Counted from the stretch's first letter, positions 22,135 to 34,145 are shown. The stretch is DNA of 64,000 nucleotides from Mermis nigrescens (GCA_036768485.1 JAVLUZ010000153.1:240215-304214), one strand, 5' to 3'. Numbers and translations: made by a program. The notes: generated by a model not told the origin, from the sequence alone.

Positions 22135-23487
22135 GAGCAGAAAATTATCAAATTTGTACAAAAAAAATTTTGACAGTTCCAGCTTCTAACAAGAAAACTG
22201 AGAATTACTAACTTTGTCTGAAGATATTTTGAGTGATTCAGGCTACGCAATATTGGAGCTTTACAAAAAAGAAAGAACGTTAACTGGCGACACTATGCGC
22301 CGGAAAATTTTGACGTTTATACACTTTAAACTCAATTTATACCGCTTAAATCATACAAAACAGACAAATTAATGCCGGCGCCAAACGCCAGAAATCTTTA
22401 GAAATTCCTAACCCTTTTACCTGGCATGTTCTTCCTAAAATCTCGTTGCACATGTGCAACGATATTTTACGGCTGCGGGGATCTGGGGTAGCGCGCTCAA
22501 GCGTTCCCAGCGGGGTTCGGGGCAGAGTCCCGAAAAAATTTTTGTAAAAAAAGCATTTTAATGTTAAATAGTAACGTTAAAAATTTCGCAAAATCGTTCA
22601 AATCTCGGTTAAAACACTTAAAATTGATGAACTCCTACATTGCACAAAACTTCTGAGCTGAAATGCGTTTTTCGACCTCTGCTAATTACATAGCTCAGCA
22701 ACGGGTCGCTGCCAAGAAGATTAGAAAAATTTATTGATGAAAATTTTGTTCTTACAGTTTTCAAGCCCATTTGTGGCCTTCTTATTAACAAGATGCAGTT
22801 CAGAAAACAGGAAATGCGCAAAAACATAAGAAAATTTGGCCATTCCTTTCATTTAAAATAAGATTATGTGTCCTTGTTAAGAAAGACAAACAACGCCAAT
22901 AGACAAACTGGTACACAAAAGACAAACAAAACAGAGAATAGACAAATTGGTACACAATCATTTTCGCACTTTTACTATTTTGCTCAACAAGCAAGCGCAT
23001 TTTCATTCAACGATCAAATAGTGCAGGAAAATTTTTACGTTTTTGTCTTGTTGAACTCAGTTTTCTGGACACATCATTATTGCAAACACCCCATGGCTAC
23101 ATGGGGGTGTTTTGGATTGTCAAAGGTCTAAACGCAAAGGTATACTGGAAAGCAAATCGAAGCTGCGACTGTCGAGGCCCCGCACAATGCTCGAAAAATT
23201 AGGACTGGCTGCTAGGCTGCAAGGTTTCATTTTAAAAATGAGCACACATGTTTACTCCAGCTTTCTAATGGCGAATAAATGAAGTCATAATTGTGTAAGT
23301 GAGGTGGCCCTAGGCACTAACGCTCATCGATCAAAGTCATTTGTTGCTTCGTCCCTTATTTTGGTTGAGCAAATCTAATCCGAAATTTTAGTAATATGTT
23401 TTACTATAGAGCCGAAAACGCCGTCCCTATATGAATATTGGGAATCCTGGATCCTGTTTTTGCGTAAAATTACTTCTGCAACAAAAT
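22135..23487. other. Intergenic with short palindromes, no gene recognised
   Basis: An 18-bp perfect palindrome CGTTGCACATGTGCAACG lies near 22445, followed by a GC-rich patch (GCGGGGTTCGGGGCAGAGTC) near 22510. GGCGC-type motif variants occur near 22290 and 22377. A duplicated phrase AGACAAAC.AAY.GG.ACACAA is seen near 22885-22960. No coding evidence. Confidence 0.5.
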
Positions 23488-24539
23488 CATAGGTAGCGCG
23501 TTAGCGCGTACCTATAATATCTTGGGTACCCTAACACCTGTGCACCCCCCTACAGCTATAACGGGACACTTCTGGAAGGTGCGGTTTTTTTAAAAGAAAG
23601 ATAATAAAAAATTCGCTGCCCGTGTTTTTGTTTTTCTTGAAAATTAAAATTTACTGTGTAAAGAAGGTGTAAAGTTTTTGTGTAACGTTATAACATAGGA
23701 CAAATTTTGGGACCTTTTTATTACGGCATGTGGACAACTGTGTATTGATGACTCGAACAATTGAACAGCATAGGATTATAGAGGGATGAATTCCACAGAT
23801 GATCATTTTTTTGTTTTATGAAATTCGAATTTGTTCTCGAATGGCAGTGTAAAGAGTGCGAAAATCTGGGGATGAAAAAAGTACTTTTTGGTCGAGTTTT
23901 CAACCTGCTTATGTCTGATACTAACTTCGGTTATGAGTTTTTTAAAACGTTTTCTGACAGAAATGTAGAGCGGATCAATGGCTACATTCTGCATATAAGC
24001 AAAATCTTCTACGCTCTATGGTGAGTTAGATCCTGGGGTTTAAAGTTTACACTCTAGTGGATGGTGTAAAAAACGGATTTTAACTAAGATTTCTCTGCTA
24101 AATTTTTCCGCTTATGAGTCAGAGCAAATTGAATACAGCAGTAATAAAGTGCTTCTCAGGGGCTACACATCGCAGCAAACCATATTCAAAAAAACGCAAT
24201 ATTGTGTTATTTATGGGAGTGTAAAGTTCGAAATCAGAGGTAAAAATGGGCGAAAAAACACGTTTTTTCATAATTTTGATTAATAAATCATACCAAATAA
24301 TTTTTGCAAGAGAATTTTGGCACACAGGAATGTACTACGATTTAAAAGCTACAAATTGTACCGAACCGAATTTCTTTAAACTCAATGGGGAGTTCGGTAC
24401 GGAATTTTAAAGTTTTCAGTGTTCTAAATGACGGAAAATACATTTTTGTTGCGTTTTTTGTTCGCCACTTTCTCCGTCCAGAAGTCGGGATAAGTCCAAT
24501 AGAATAAAAATAAAGTGCTTTATATCGGGTGCATGTCAA

Positions 24540-25830
24540 AGCAGTCTATACACTAATATTTAGCGAGTGTGAAGTCAAAAATTTGGTGTTTAAAATGCGT
24601 TTCTGTCTTGTTTTTTCTGCCTGCTTCTCCGGTTATGAGTCAGGGACACGATTATCAAGTCTAGAAATGGACTCAGGAACCAAATTTGATATGCCAGTCT
24701 GGCGCATATGTTTACACTCTACAGTGTTGGAAAGTGATTTACACCTATTGTTAGTTTGCCCATAGAACATTATGGAGACTTAATTTTTTTCATAAATATT
24801 AATTGTAATATCGGAACAATATCAAAATTACGAATCTGACCAAAATCTTCTTTACACTAGGTGTTTACATGAAGTTTACACTACATATGTATTTATATTC
24901 GTTTTTGAGCATTCCAGAAAGCTAATTTTTGCCTGGAGTCTAGAAATTTTCAAAGAATCAAATGTGAGACGTCACGTAGGCGCGTTTGTTTACATCCAAA
25001 AGTGATGTAAAGTAGTTTACACTCATTGTTTATTTGTCCTCAGACCATTGTAGACATGCAATTTTTTCATAAATGTTGATAATAATATCCGAGTAATATC
25101 AGATTTACAAATCGGAATAAAATCCTCTTTACACTAGGCGGTGTGTAAAGTTTACACTGCTAATTAATCTTCGTTCTAGAGCTTTGCAAAAACCTAAAAT
25201 ATTGCCGAAATTTGAAAATTTACATGGAATCAAATAAGGGACGTCAGCTAGGCGCGTTTGTTTACACTCAACAGTGATGTAAAGTGGTTCATCTTCGTTC
25301 TAGAGCTTTGCAAAAACCTAAATTTTTTGCCGAAATCTAAAATTTACATGGAATGAAATAAGGGACGTCAGCTGGGCGCGTTTGTTTACACTCAACAGTG
25401 ATGTAAAGTGGTTTACATCTGTGTCTATTTGTCATTAAACCGTTATGGAGATGTAATTTTTTCATGAATGTTGATCGTAATATCCGAGTAATATCGAATT
25501 CACAAATCGACTAAAATCTTCTTTACACTCGTTGCTAGTTTAAAGTTTACACTACTATAATAAGCTTCATAGAGCCTCACGGTAACTTATTTTTTCCCTA
25601 AAGTCGTAAAATATATATGGAAACAGATGTGATACGTCTGCTAAGGGCGCATGAAGAGTAGTGTAAAGTGATTAACACCTAATATTAATTTGTTCTTAGA
25701 ACATTATAGAGCTTTCATTTCTTAATAAATGCTGATCGTTATATCAGAGCAATATCAGAAATTATTAATCCCACTGAAATTCTTTACACTCTTGTGTAAA
25801 GTTTAAAATGTAAATTAAGTTTACCTCTAG
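24540..25830. repeat. Diverged tandem repeats of about 260-280 bp, TTTACACT-rich
   Basis: The phrase TCTTTACACT recurs at about 24850, 25127, 25520 and 25782. Each unit also has GGCGCGTTTGTTTACA, GTGATGTAAAGT, TTTTTTCATAAATGTTGAT and an ATATCCGAGTAATATC-like phrase. The longer gap is explained by an internal 117-bp duplication (TCTTCGTTCTAGAGCTTTGC at about 25166 and 25283). Confidence 0.8.
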
Positions 25831-26015
25831 AAAGTTTTGGAAGCATATTTCTTTACAGGATGTTCTACGTAACATAAGAATTACTAATCAGAATGTTTGA
25901 TACTTCTACAACTAGTAGCTTTGTAAATTTTAAACCATTCAATTATTAGAAGAATCGCACAGTAAATGAAATCTAGTATTGTATTTCCGAATCTTTCTTA
26001 TTAAAAGATAAGGTA

Positions 26016-26757
26016 CTAGCAAGAAAAATGTTCCGATGGAACAAAAAGGGGAATATACTTGGGGATTGTGAATTATCGAGGATGTAAAGGAGGGACTAGG
26101 AAAAATCTCCTATGTTATATGCCAAAAATCGCAAAATATGTTAAAAATCAGACTTTCTCTAAACAATGCAAAAAATCGAAGTATATTCTGCGGCCTTTGA
26201 AAAATGTAAAAGTTCAGTAAACAATTTTTGTAGACATGTGTAAAGGAGTATCTACACAAGGTCTGTTGCACGTCAGCTTCCGTGTTTCCTACTGTTTTGA
26301 ACCAACAATATCATCGATTGTCTTGAATGCATCGAAATGTACTATTTCATTCAATTAGCTTAGCTACTGCATTGCTAATTCGCTGCTTTTTTCAATCAAT
26401 TTTTGGAAATTTGAATATTGCTTGCACTTTGACACTTAGAATGGCTGAATCTGCTAAGTGACATGCTTAGTAATAATGAAATACGAACAACTTAATTATG
26501 ATTTGTTAAAAGCATTTCACTTTCAGTCACATTATTAAGCAACTCAAAGTTGAATGAAGTCTGCAAAAAGTTGCATTACGTAATATGCTTTTAAGATATT
26601 ATGTCAATCAGAGAAAATTATTTTAAAATAATGTAGAGCGGATCAATGGCTACCATAGGGAGATTTTTCCTAGTCCCTCCTTTTTCATCCTCGATAATTC
26701 ACAATCCTGAGTATGTTCCCCTTTTTTGTTCCATCGGAGCATTTTTCTTTGCTAGTA
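26016..26757. repeat. Foldback block F, copy 1
   Basis: The left arm begins TAGCAAGAAAAATGTTCCG and the right arm ends with its near reverse complement (CGGAGCATTTTTCTTTGCTA). Both arms carry GGAGGGACTAGGAAAAAT-type sequence. The right arm is shorter than the left. A 24-bp sequence at 26630-26653, just inside the right arm, is identical to one at 23962-23985 near the start of the composite element. Confidence 0.75.
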
Positions 26758-27194
26758 CTAATATTTTTGGCCTTAAATATCGAAAAATTAAAAATTTTCA
26801 GAATTTAATTATGTGAGAAAGATACAGTTTATGATTTTTTAGGATTTGAAAATCAAACTCATCGACTTTCCCACTTCCGAGCCATCTGTTATGGTTGGAA
26901 CTGAACTTTTATTCAGGTACGTGTCACGATTTAACAATACATAGTTGGTTTTTTCGAAGCTCGAGTTTCATAGATACTTTCATCTTGTATTGTGTTAGTT
27001 CATTGATTGCTTTTAAAGTATTCTGCTGATGTTTGGTTGATGTGAGCAGGTAAAGGAAGCCAGAACGGCAATACACGGATAAGACTCAAGTATGATATTC
27101 CGGTTGGGCCCCAGAACGCTCTACCCCCTCCCCCAGTCTGACCGACCACGTTGTGCTCTGCGGTCATGTTCAGACTTGCACGGAGAGGAAGGGT
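26758..27194. other. Intergenic, no gene recognised
   Basis: AT-rich sequence followed near 27100 by a GC-rich patch (CTACCCCCTCCCCC) and GTTGTGCTCTGCGGTCATG, which resembles the end of the adjoining D repeat. Confidence 0.4.
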
Positions 27195-27470
27195 AAGAGG
27201 CTCTCTAGATCCCCAGATGAAAAAATAGGAAATTTTCTAGAGAAAATGAGGCAAAATGAAGGCCGAAAAGGATGAAAATTGAACATTTTCTTCAAAATGC
27301 TTTAAATTGACCAGAAACTGAACAATAACGTAGTTTTAACACTATTTTAGCGCTTATACCGGGTTTTTGAGCTAATTTGGGCTCAAAAAGCTCAATTTTC
27401 GATCTCCAGAAGATCGACTACCCCTAAATTGACCATGCTGTGCATCTATGGTCATGTCTCTTCTCTAGAT
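27195..27470. repeat. Dispersed repeat family D, copy 1
   Basis: It shares the order CTAGATCCCCAG, AAATTTTCTAGAGAAAATG, GATGAAAATTGAACATTTTC, GACCAGAAACTGAACAATAA and TGTGCATCTATGGT with copies at 36575-37050 and 63071-63215. Boundaries and type are unresolved. Confidence 0.65.
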
Positions 27471-28036
27471 TAGAGCATTTTCGCATAGGTGATGCGTCAG
27501 TGTAGTATAAAGGTCTAGGTGCCTATGCCTTCCTTCTTTTTAATTTAAATGGTAGTCATTTTCGACAAATAGAAAAATTCATACATCCTACGTATGAAGT
27601 AAAATCAGTTATAAGTAAATTATTAATTTGTACAGCTAGAAGACCTAGAAAACAAACCAACGAATTAAAATAATGCGCATTAATCTGGGTAATTGAAATT
27701 TATAAGTTACAATTGCAATTTATTGAGAGAAGCTTTTGAATGAATTAAAAGCATGTTTCGCGTAATGATATTGCTTTACATTGGATACGGATGCTAATGA
27801 TGATCAAATAAATTTGTAATTAACAATTCATGGCTTGCGTGATGTACCTACAGTATAGAAACCACCCTGCTGATTTCGCCTTACAACTCAATGTTAAATT
27901 ATTGTTTGAACATACGCATTATAGATAATTCAGAGATGAATTCAAGTACAATAAATCTGGATTTTTTCGCCAATAAATTTTCAGCAATTAATGATCGTGC
28001 TAAGTCTATTTTTCTGCTACGCGTGCGGAATAACAG

Positions 28037-28155
28037 AATTCCTAAAGAGAAGTTCTATACATGGATTAGCTAACATAGAGGAAGCAAGATCATGGAAAAT
28101 CGCGTTGTTGTGGACCAGTATTGTCATGGGAGCCTTTTTCATGGGGACGTATCAA
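28037..28155 (+). CDS. Putative DEG/ENaC-family channel exon with the His-Gly motif and first membrane segment
   Basis: Frame reading gives EFLKRSSIHGLANIEEARSW followed by a hydrophobic stretch KIALLWTSIVMGAFFMGTYQ. In degenerin/epithelial sodium channels (pickpocket family in insects), a cytosolic S/T-x-H-G motif needed for gating precedes TM1 by about 20-25 residues, with an R-x-x-W-like start to the helix; that spacing is met here. A possible acceptor (AATAACAG) ends at 28036 and a good donor (CAA|GTGAGA) follows 28155, where the reading continues 45 codons before a stop. Upstream, another frame (ATG 27936) encodes a polar stretch that could be the start of the N-terminus. Further channel exons (Cys-rich ectodomain, TM2 with GxS) were not found, so this may be a fragment or pseudogene. 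Confidence 0.45.
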
Positions 28156-28290
28156 GTGAGATTGAAGCCGGTCAGGCACGCTTATTTCTTCAATGCCGCA
28201 CTCTTAATTGTCTGTTATTTTTTCCAAAAGTTGATCATTCATAATTTAAAAAAAATTCGAACAGAAAAAGTGGAATTAGCAGAAATATAA

Positions 28291-29413
28291 TATATTCGGA
28301 AACGCTACAGTCGTCGTCTGCAAAGTTATCTACTTTGTGGCAAAGGTCACATGAATAACTTTGGGTCTGAGGAACATGATGCCTAAATTCTGAGAGATGA
28401 AGTAGTTTTTTGTTTGTTTCCGTTTTTCTTAAATACTTTTTATGACATAGTTTCTCTAAAACAGCTTTCTTCGAAAAAAAGTAGGCGTGCGGTTCCGGAT
28501 ATTATTAATTTTATAAGCTGAAATCACAACTTTATTAATAGTTAGTCTGACAATGTTTCGCTAGGTAATTTCTTTGGGAAAAACTGCAAGACGGTAGGTA
28601 AATTAGTTTTTTTTGTCGTTTTCCAGTGTCTATAATTTTTTCTGGAGCAAAAAATTGTTTATTCATATTGAAGTTACTGAAGATATGACATAAAAAGGCA
28701 TACATTGCCAAAATATACTAAGTGACTTTTAGTTAAAATCTAGCACTAACGTTGAGAATTCGATAAAATTAAGGCTAAATGATGACCAAAAATGACCATA
28801 ATCTATTATGCTCCTTCCATTCGTCTCTGCTTGAAGTGTTGTGCGAGTACAATTATACAATAGATTATGGCGCAGGACGCCAAAAATCTTTTTTATTCTC
28901 ACCGTCTGAAGCTGCGAAATTACTATGTTTTCCGCCAAGAATACGAGCATACTACAAAGCATTTGCTGCGATCAAATACATTTGTGCATTAAAAGCAGGG
29001 CTTTTACACTGTCAATGAATGTCATTAGATTCTGACCGAACTGTTTGAAAAATTATGCTCATCAGCGGGTTAGAAAATTCTTCTGTGTTTCTTAGTTTCT
29101 TACTTCGGCAAATGAATTGAGTTCCCAGAGGGTAATATGCCAACATTTGCGTGGGGTAGGAGGGTCGGGGGGTCTGGACCCCAAGAATTTGGCGGACCCC
29201 AGAATTAAATTTTTAGTGCTATTTTTGGAAATTTAGCTCCATCGGCCCCTCCCCCACGTTTGTTTGCTGCCAATGTATGGTGTTATAATAACCCCGTTCG
29301 ATCTCTTAAATCCACCCCTTTAATAAATTCCTTTTTGTTGTTCCTGTGGGTGGGGACCAGAAGTTCGCTGCGCTCACTTCTGGTTTGTTCGCTTCGCTCA
29401 CGGAGAAGGCCGT
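28291..29413. other. Intergenic, no gene recognised
   Basis: AT-rich. A patch near 29155-29240 has GGGTCGGGGGGTCTGGACCCC and a mirrored GGCCCCTCCCCCACG, probably a decayed MITE end. At 29353-29380 a palindrome CCAGAAG...CTTCTGG encloses CGCTGCGCTCA, foreshadowing the minisatellite to the right. Confidence 0.45.
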
Positions 29414-31211
29414 AAAATTCTCTACAAAACAAAAAAAATTTGTCAAAATTGGATGAAAATTGAGAAAGATATGAAGAAAATAAGAAATTGTGTTAAAATT
29501 TGCTAATATGTATTTCAAGAATCACGTGTGCTTTGAGAAAAATAAGAAAGCGCGGCTGCGCCGCGCTTTGTACTGATTCCAGCTCCCTTTCACAATGCTT
29601 CAGTTTTTCTCTCTTATATGCGCTCACTTCGCTCGCATAGTGCACATAGCACACCTACACGCGCTTGCTTCGCTCGCATGGTGCACTTCGCGCACCTGTA
29701 CATGCTCACTTTGCTCGCATGGTGCGTTTCGCGCACCTATACACGCTTGCTCCACTCCCATGGTGCGCTTTGCGCACCTACACATGCTCGCTTCGCTCGC
29801 ATGGTGCGCTTTGCGCATCTATACGCGCTCGCTTTGCTCGCATAGTGTGCTCCGCGCACCTATATGCTATCGCTATTGCTCGCAAGGTTCACTTCTTGCA
29901 CTTGTATGCGCTTGCTTCGCTCTCATGGTGCGCATCAGGCACCAACACGCGCCTGCTTTGCTTAAAATTCTCTACAAAACAAAAAAAAATTATGAAAATT
30001 GGATAAAAATTTAGAAAGTTATGAAGAAAATAAGAAAATGTGTTAAAATGCGCTAAAACGTGTTGTTAAGAATCAGCATGCTTTGAGGAAGATAAGAAAG
30101 CGCGGCTGCGCCGCGCTTTGTACTGATTCCAGCTACCTTGCTCACTGGGGTAATTACTATCAATTATACACGCTCGCTTTGCTCAAATGGGCCGCTTCGT
30201 GCACCTATACGCGCTCACTCAGCTTGCATGGTGCGCTCCGCGCACCTATACGCGCTCGCTTTGCTTGCATGATGGGCTTTGAGCACCTATATGCGCTCGC
30301 TTTGCTCACATAGTGCGCTTTGCACACCTATACACGCTCGCTTCGCTCGCATGGTGCGCTCCGCGCACCTACATGCGCTCTCTCCGCTTGCATTGTGCAC
30401 TTTGCGCACCTATACGCGCTTGCTCCGCTCGCATGATGCGCTTTGCGCACCTATATGCGCTTGCTTTGCTCACATGGTGCGCTCCGCGCACCTATACACG
30501 CTTGATCCGCTCGCATGTTGCGCTTTGTGCACCTATTTGCACTTGCTCTGTTTGCATGGTGCGCTTCGCGCACCTACATGTGCTCACTTCGTTTGCATGG
30601 TGCGCTTTGCGCACCTACACGCACTCGCTTTGCTTGCATGATGGGCTTGTGCACCTATATGCGCTCAATTTGCTCACATAGTGCGCTTCACACACCTATA
30701 CACGCTTACTTCGCCCGCATGGTTGCGCTCCGCACACCTACACGCGCTCACTCCGCTCACATTGTGCGCTTTGCGCACCTATACGCGCTCGCTTCGCTCG
30801 CATGGTGCGCTCCGCGCACCTATACGCGCTTGCTTTGCTCACATAGTGCGCTTCACACACCTATACACGCTTACTTCGCCCGCATGGTTGCGCTCCGCAC
30901 ACCTACACGCGCTCACTCCGCTCACATTGTGTGCTTTGCGCACCTATACGCGCTTGCTTTGCTCACATGGTGCGCTCCGCGCACCTATACGCGCTTGATC
31001 CTCTCACATGGTACGCTTTGTGCACCAATACACGCTCACTCTGTTTGCATGGTGCGCTTTGCGCACCTACATGCGCTCGCTCACTTTGCATGGTGCGCTT
31101 TGCGCACCTACACGTGCTCGCTTTGCTTGCATGATGGGCTTTGAGCACCTATATGCGCTCGCTTTGCTCACATAGTGCGCTTTGCACACCTATACACGCT
31201 CGCTTTGCTCC
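29414..31211. repeat. GC-rich 41-bp minisatellite in two arrays with duplicated spacer modules
   Basis: Array 1 (about 29617-29960) and array 2 (about 30165-31211) consist of about 8 and 25 copies of a 41-bp unit close to ATGGTGCGCTCCGCGCACCT followed by ATACGCGCTCGCTTCGCTCGC. Most units contain an inverted repeat GGTGCGC/GCGCACC with a 3-base loop. Each array is preceded by a about 170-bp AT-rich module (29414-29585 and 29964-30134) starting AAAATTCTCTACAAAAC and containing a 23-bp hairpin (AAAGCGCGGC-TGC-GCCGCGCTTT). Long frames are open because the unit lacks stops; 41 is not a multiple of three, so a translated product would repeat every 41 residues. That is not taken as coding evidence. 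Confidence 0.93.
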
Positions 31212-33719
31212 CCCTGTCTAAATTCGTTTTGTAGACTTACCCTCTACCCACATAGGCGCTTGCAACAAAAAATATTACTCTGGCATTACTATTACCTTTG
31301 AAAAACGCAAGAACTACGTTCTAACGCTTCCGGGAGCACTTTCTTCGAAATTTTTTAAAATTTGGAAAAAATTCAAAAATTCACTGCTCCACCAATATTT
31401 ATCCAATGTGAACAAACGTTTTTTTGTTTATTAGCTTACTGCATGGGCTTTTGAAAAAAAATTTTTAAAAAATTCTGTCGCTACAGTAACCCCTTAAAAA
31501 ACTGATTTTTTTACACAAAACTCTTAAGTCATAATGCTTAAGTTACACTCTTATCCCAGCTGTGCCACTACTTGGACGTTACTCAGAAGGGTCTTAGCTA
31601 CTTATTAAAAAAAGTTGAGGGGGTTTACCCGGACTTGAGAGAGTTACATCCCTGCATCAAAAAACATGGTGTCTTACTGTAGCTTATGTAGCTTACTGTA
31701 GATTCATGCTAGAGAAAAATTTTTTGCACCAATCGATAGATCTTTTTAAAGCGCATCTAATGATGCTAATGAAAATGATCTAGCATTCAGAGAAACCTTT
31801 TTATTATGGTTTATTAAAAGTATCAATTTTTTATACTGTAAGAAATTCTATTTCTCGAGAAGTATCCTATTTAAACGCATGAGACTTAAACCGCTAGAAT
31901 CCTTAGACAATACTCTTTTAGAAAATGAAGTATCCAAAAAAATGACGAGAATCTCGTCAAGATATCTAATGACAAACAATGCATTATTAAAATAAAACGT
32001 GTTATTACTGTAGCTTACTGTAGGTCAATGGAATCACAAAGTTTTTAGCATCAGTCGATAGATCTTTCTAAGGCGCATCTAATGATGCTAATAAAAGTGA
32101 TTTTGCCTCATTAGAAACACTTTTACAGCTGTTTATAAAAAGTAGCAATTTTTCATACTGTAGATTACTGTAGAACACGGAGAAAACATCAAATCAAAAA
32201 AGTAAGGACATTTTCGGATTCAGCGTCAAATTTTGATTCTATTTATGTGCTTATTTGTTCAATACAATCAAAACGTTGACATGAAAAATGCTCATTTTTA
32301 AAAAAACAGCAAAAAAATGGCACATTTGAGGCTACAGTAACCCGACATCAACAATTTATGAGCAAAGAAAGATATATATGATAGACGACCCGATTTAGAA
32401 CCACATATGTAAAAATAAAAAAATCCTGTGCAGCCGTTTTTGAGAAAATTTGGAGAGAAAAAAGTGCTAGTTTTAGATTTCTTACTGTAGCTCGCAAACC
32501 AATGACTTTTATGAGACGGGATTTGTTTCATTGGAAAGAGCGCAAAATTTTACCCAAGCCGATTTGTCTCCTTTGGAGATACAAATCCAGAAGATGGCGA
32601 GGCTCTAGGAGCAATGCCTGAGGAGCTACGGGCAAAAAACGTTTTGGGCCAAAATTGGCTAAAATCTACAGTAATCCAGGGAGTGGTCGTAGAAAGTTTT
32701 TACTAACATTTTTGGAAGTTTCAGCCCCAATTACCCCTAGTACACCCTTTTTCATATTTTTAAAAAATCGCTAGAAAAATTTCCCTTCTACTTTCTTATT
32801 ATAAGAAGAATCATTCTGGTGCAACAGAATCATTCACACGATATTGAGATTCCTCCAAATTCGATATGAAAAACGGGCATAATACAATATTTTTAACTGA
32901 ATTTGGGCGCACAAAAATTCAAATTAAAGTAGGTAACTATTTTAGATGCTTTCAATGTTTAATATGCGCCTGCTGAATTTTTTCGCAAAGCGGAGAATTT
33001 TTTGAATTTCACTAAAAATAGCGAAAATAATTTGAATTACTTTTTCTTACTCAAGAGAAAGAAAGTTCGTTGCGAGACTATTCGGACGCGAAGTACCGAA
33101 AAATTTAAAGAATTATGACAGAGGATGGCTAAAAATCACTATAAAACGCATCACTTTTATATACTTAAATGTACATATATTTCCGAATATTTCGGACCGA
33201 CAAGATGATCGGTCGTACCCCAGTATGTGGGTAGCACCAAATTCTGGGTTCTGATGTGGAAAAATCGCAAAAAAAGCGCCAAAAATTTAATACTGGTTTG
33301 GGGTAATATACCAGCAAATCCCTATAACCCTCCCCGTACCCAACCCTATATGACTAAACCCTCCGCTTCCCTGAAATTGGCACCTGGTTCTGCTCGCTTG
33401 GGTCTTGTGTAAAAAAGGATAGTTTTGTATATTGAGATTGAAGATCAATATATATACATACATAAGTCAATGAGTTGTGTCCAGCTCAGCTCTTCAAGCT
33501 GAATGGTTGTGCCATGTACACTTTAGAACTGCCTAAACCTTCTCAGAATAAGCTTTTTTAAATTTAGGATTTCGGCTGCAGCTGGAAAAATTTTGATAAG
33601 AAACACGAAAACGGAAATTATCTTTTTAGAACGTGTAATTAAATTTATAGTGAAATTAAATGATCCTAACGTAATTCCATTATCTCTTCATTGGCTCATT
33701 ACAAGAACTGTTTCGATAG
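31212..33719. other. AT-rich intergenic with TTACTGTAG motifs and one tandem duplication
   Basis: TACTGTAG or CTACAGTA words recur about a dozen times between 31480 and 32660. The segments 31675-31855 and 31995-32170 are diverged copies about 320 bp apart, sharing TCGATAGATCTTT and GCGCATCTAATGATGCTAAT. Near 33222 a fragment similar to a family B start (AGTATGTGGGTAGCACC) is seen. No gene is recognised up to 33719. Confidence 0.55.
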
Positions 33720-34145
33720 ATCGTAAGACAAGTGGACATTTTTATCGAAGAAGAGCTATTCAAGATAAAAAGATTGGTTGAACCATACGAAATAAGGTAT
33801 CCACCTGCAAAGTTCTGTTTTGCGCATTCGATGTACTGGTTTAATTGGACAGTTGCCTATGAGAACAATTTCACTAATGAAGAAATCGAAATGCTGTTAG
33901 AAACTGGAATCGGAGTTCATTTGGTATTATTGGGCAACAGATCCTCAGAGAAAGAAAGGGCCTTAAAAACGAAATTGGAAAATTCTGATTTATTGGGGAA
34001 TATGGTCTACCGAGAAAGACCTCACGATACGGAAATAGAATTAACATTCGAAGGTGAACTTATGCAAATCTCATCACACTTTATGGCTGCTAGCTTGTTA
34101 GCTGTCTCAGCATTTCCTTCGGAATACGGTTTCTCCCATTTTTAA
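33720..34145 (+). CDS. Unrecognised terminal exon, 141 residues
   Basis: The frame is open from 33720, directly after a T-rich stretch ending GATAG that would serve as a splice acceptor, to TAA at 34143-34145; there is no ATG at its start, so it reads as a 3' exon rather than a whole gene. The sequence has coding character: IVRQVDIFIEEELFKIKRLV, YPPAKFCFAHSMYWFNWTVA, then an acidic helical region (NNFTNEEIEMLLETGIG), KERALKTKLENSDLLGN, YRERPHDTEIELTFEGE and a hydrophobic end HFMAASLLAVSAF. FNWTV recalls a short motif in alpha-1,3-fucosyltransferases, but the rest does not follow that family. Function unknown. The nearest upstream reading frame (33593-33781) is in another phase. Confidence 0.4.
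   Translation: MVRQVDIFIEEELFKIKRLVEPYEIRYPPAKFCFAHSMYWFNWTVAYENNFTNEEIEMLLETGIGVHLVLLGNRSSEKERALKTKLENSDLLGNMVYRERPHDTEIELTFEGELMQISSHFMAASLLAVSAFPSEYGFSHF

Larger units (their letters stand above)
23488..26757. mobile_element. Composite repeat E-F, copy 1
   Basis: This starts with a CATAGGTAGCGCG block having an imperfect hairpin (TACCTAT about 15 bases later), continues with TGTGCACCCCC and AACGGGACAC, then a long region rich in TTTACACTC/GAGTGTAAA dyads, and ends with a foldback block starting TACTAGCAAGAAAAATG. The same order recurs at 42574-44794. No transposase is visible. Treating the whole stretch as one element is an inference from the repeated order. Confidence 0.5.

Noticed and set aside
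29595..31144. Long open reading frames in all three forward frames over the 41-bp repeat
   Set aside because: The frames are open only because the repeat unit lacks stop codons; the minus strand is also open in places. No start context, splice sites or non-repetitive coding sequence.
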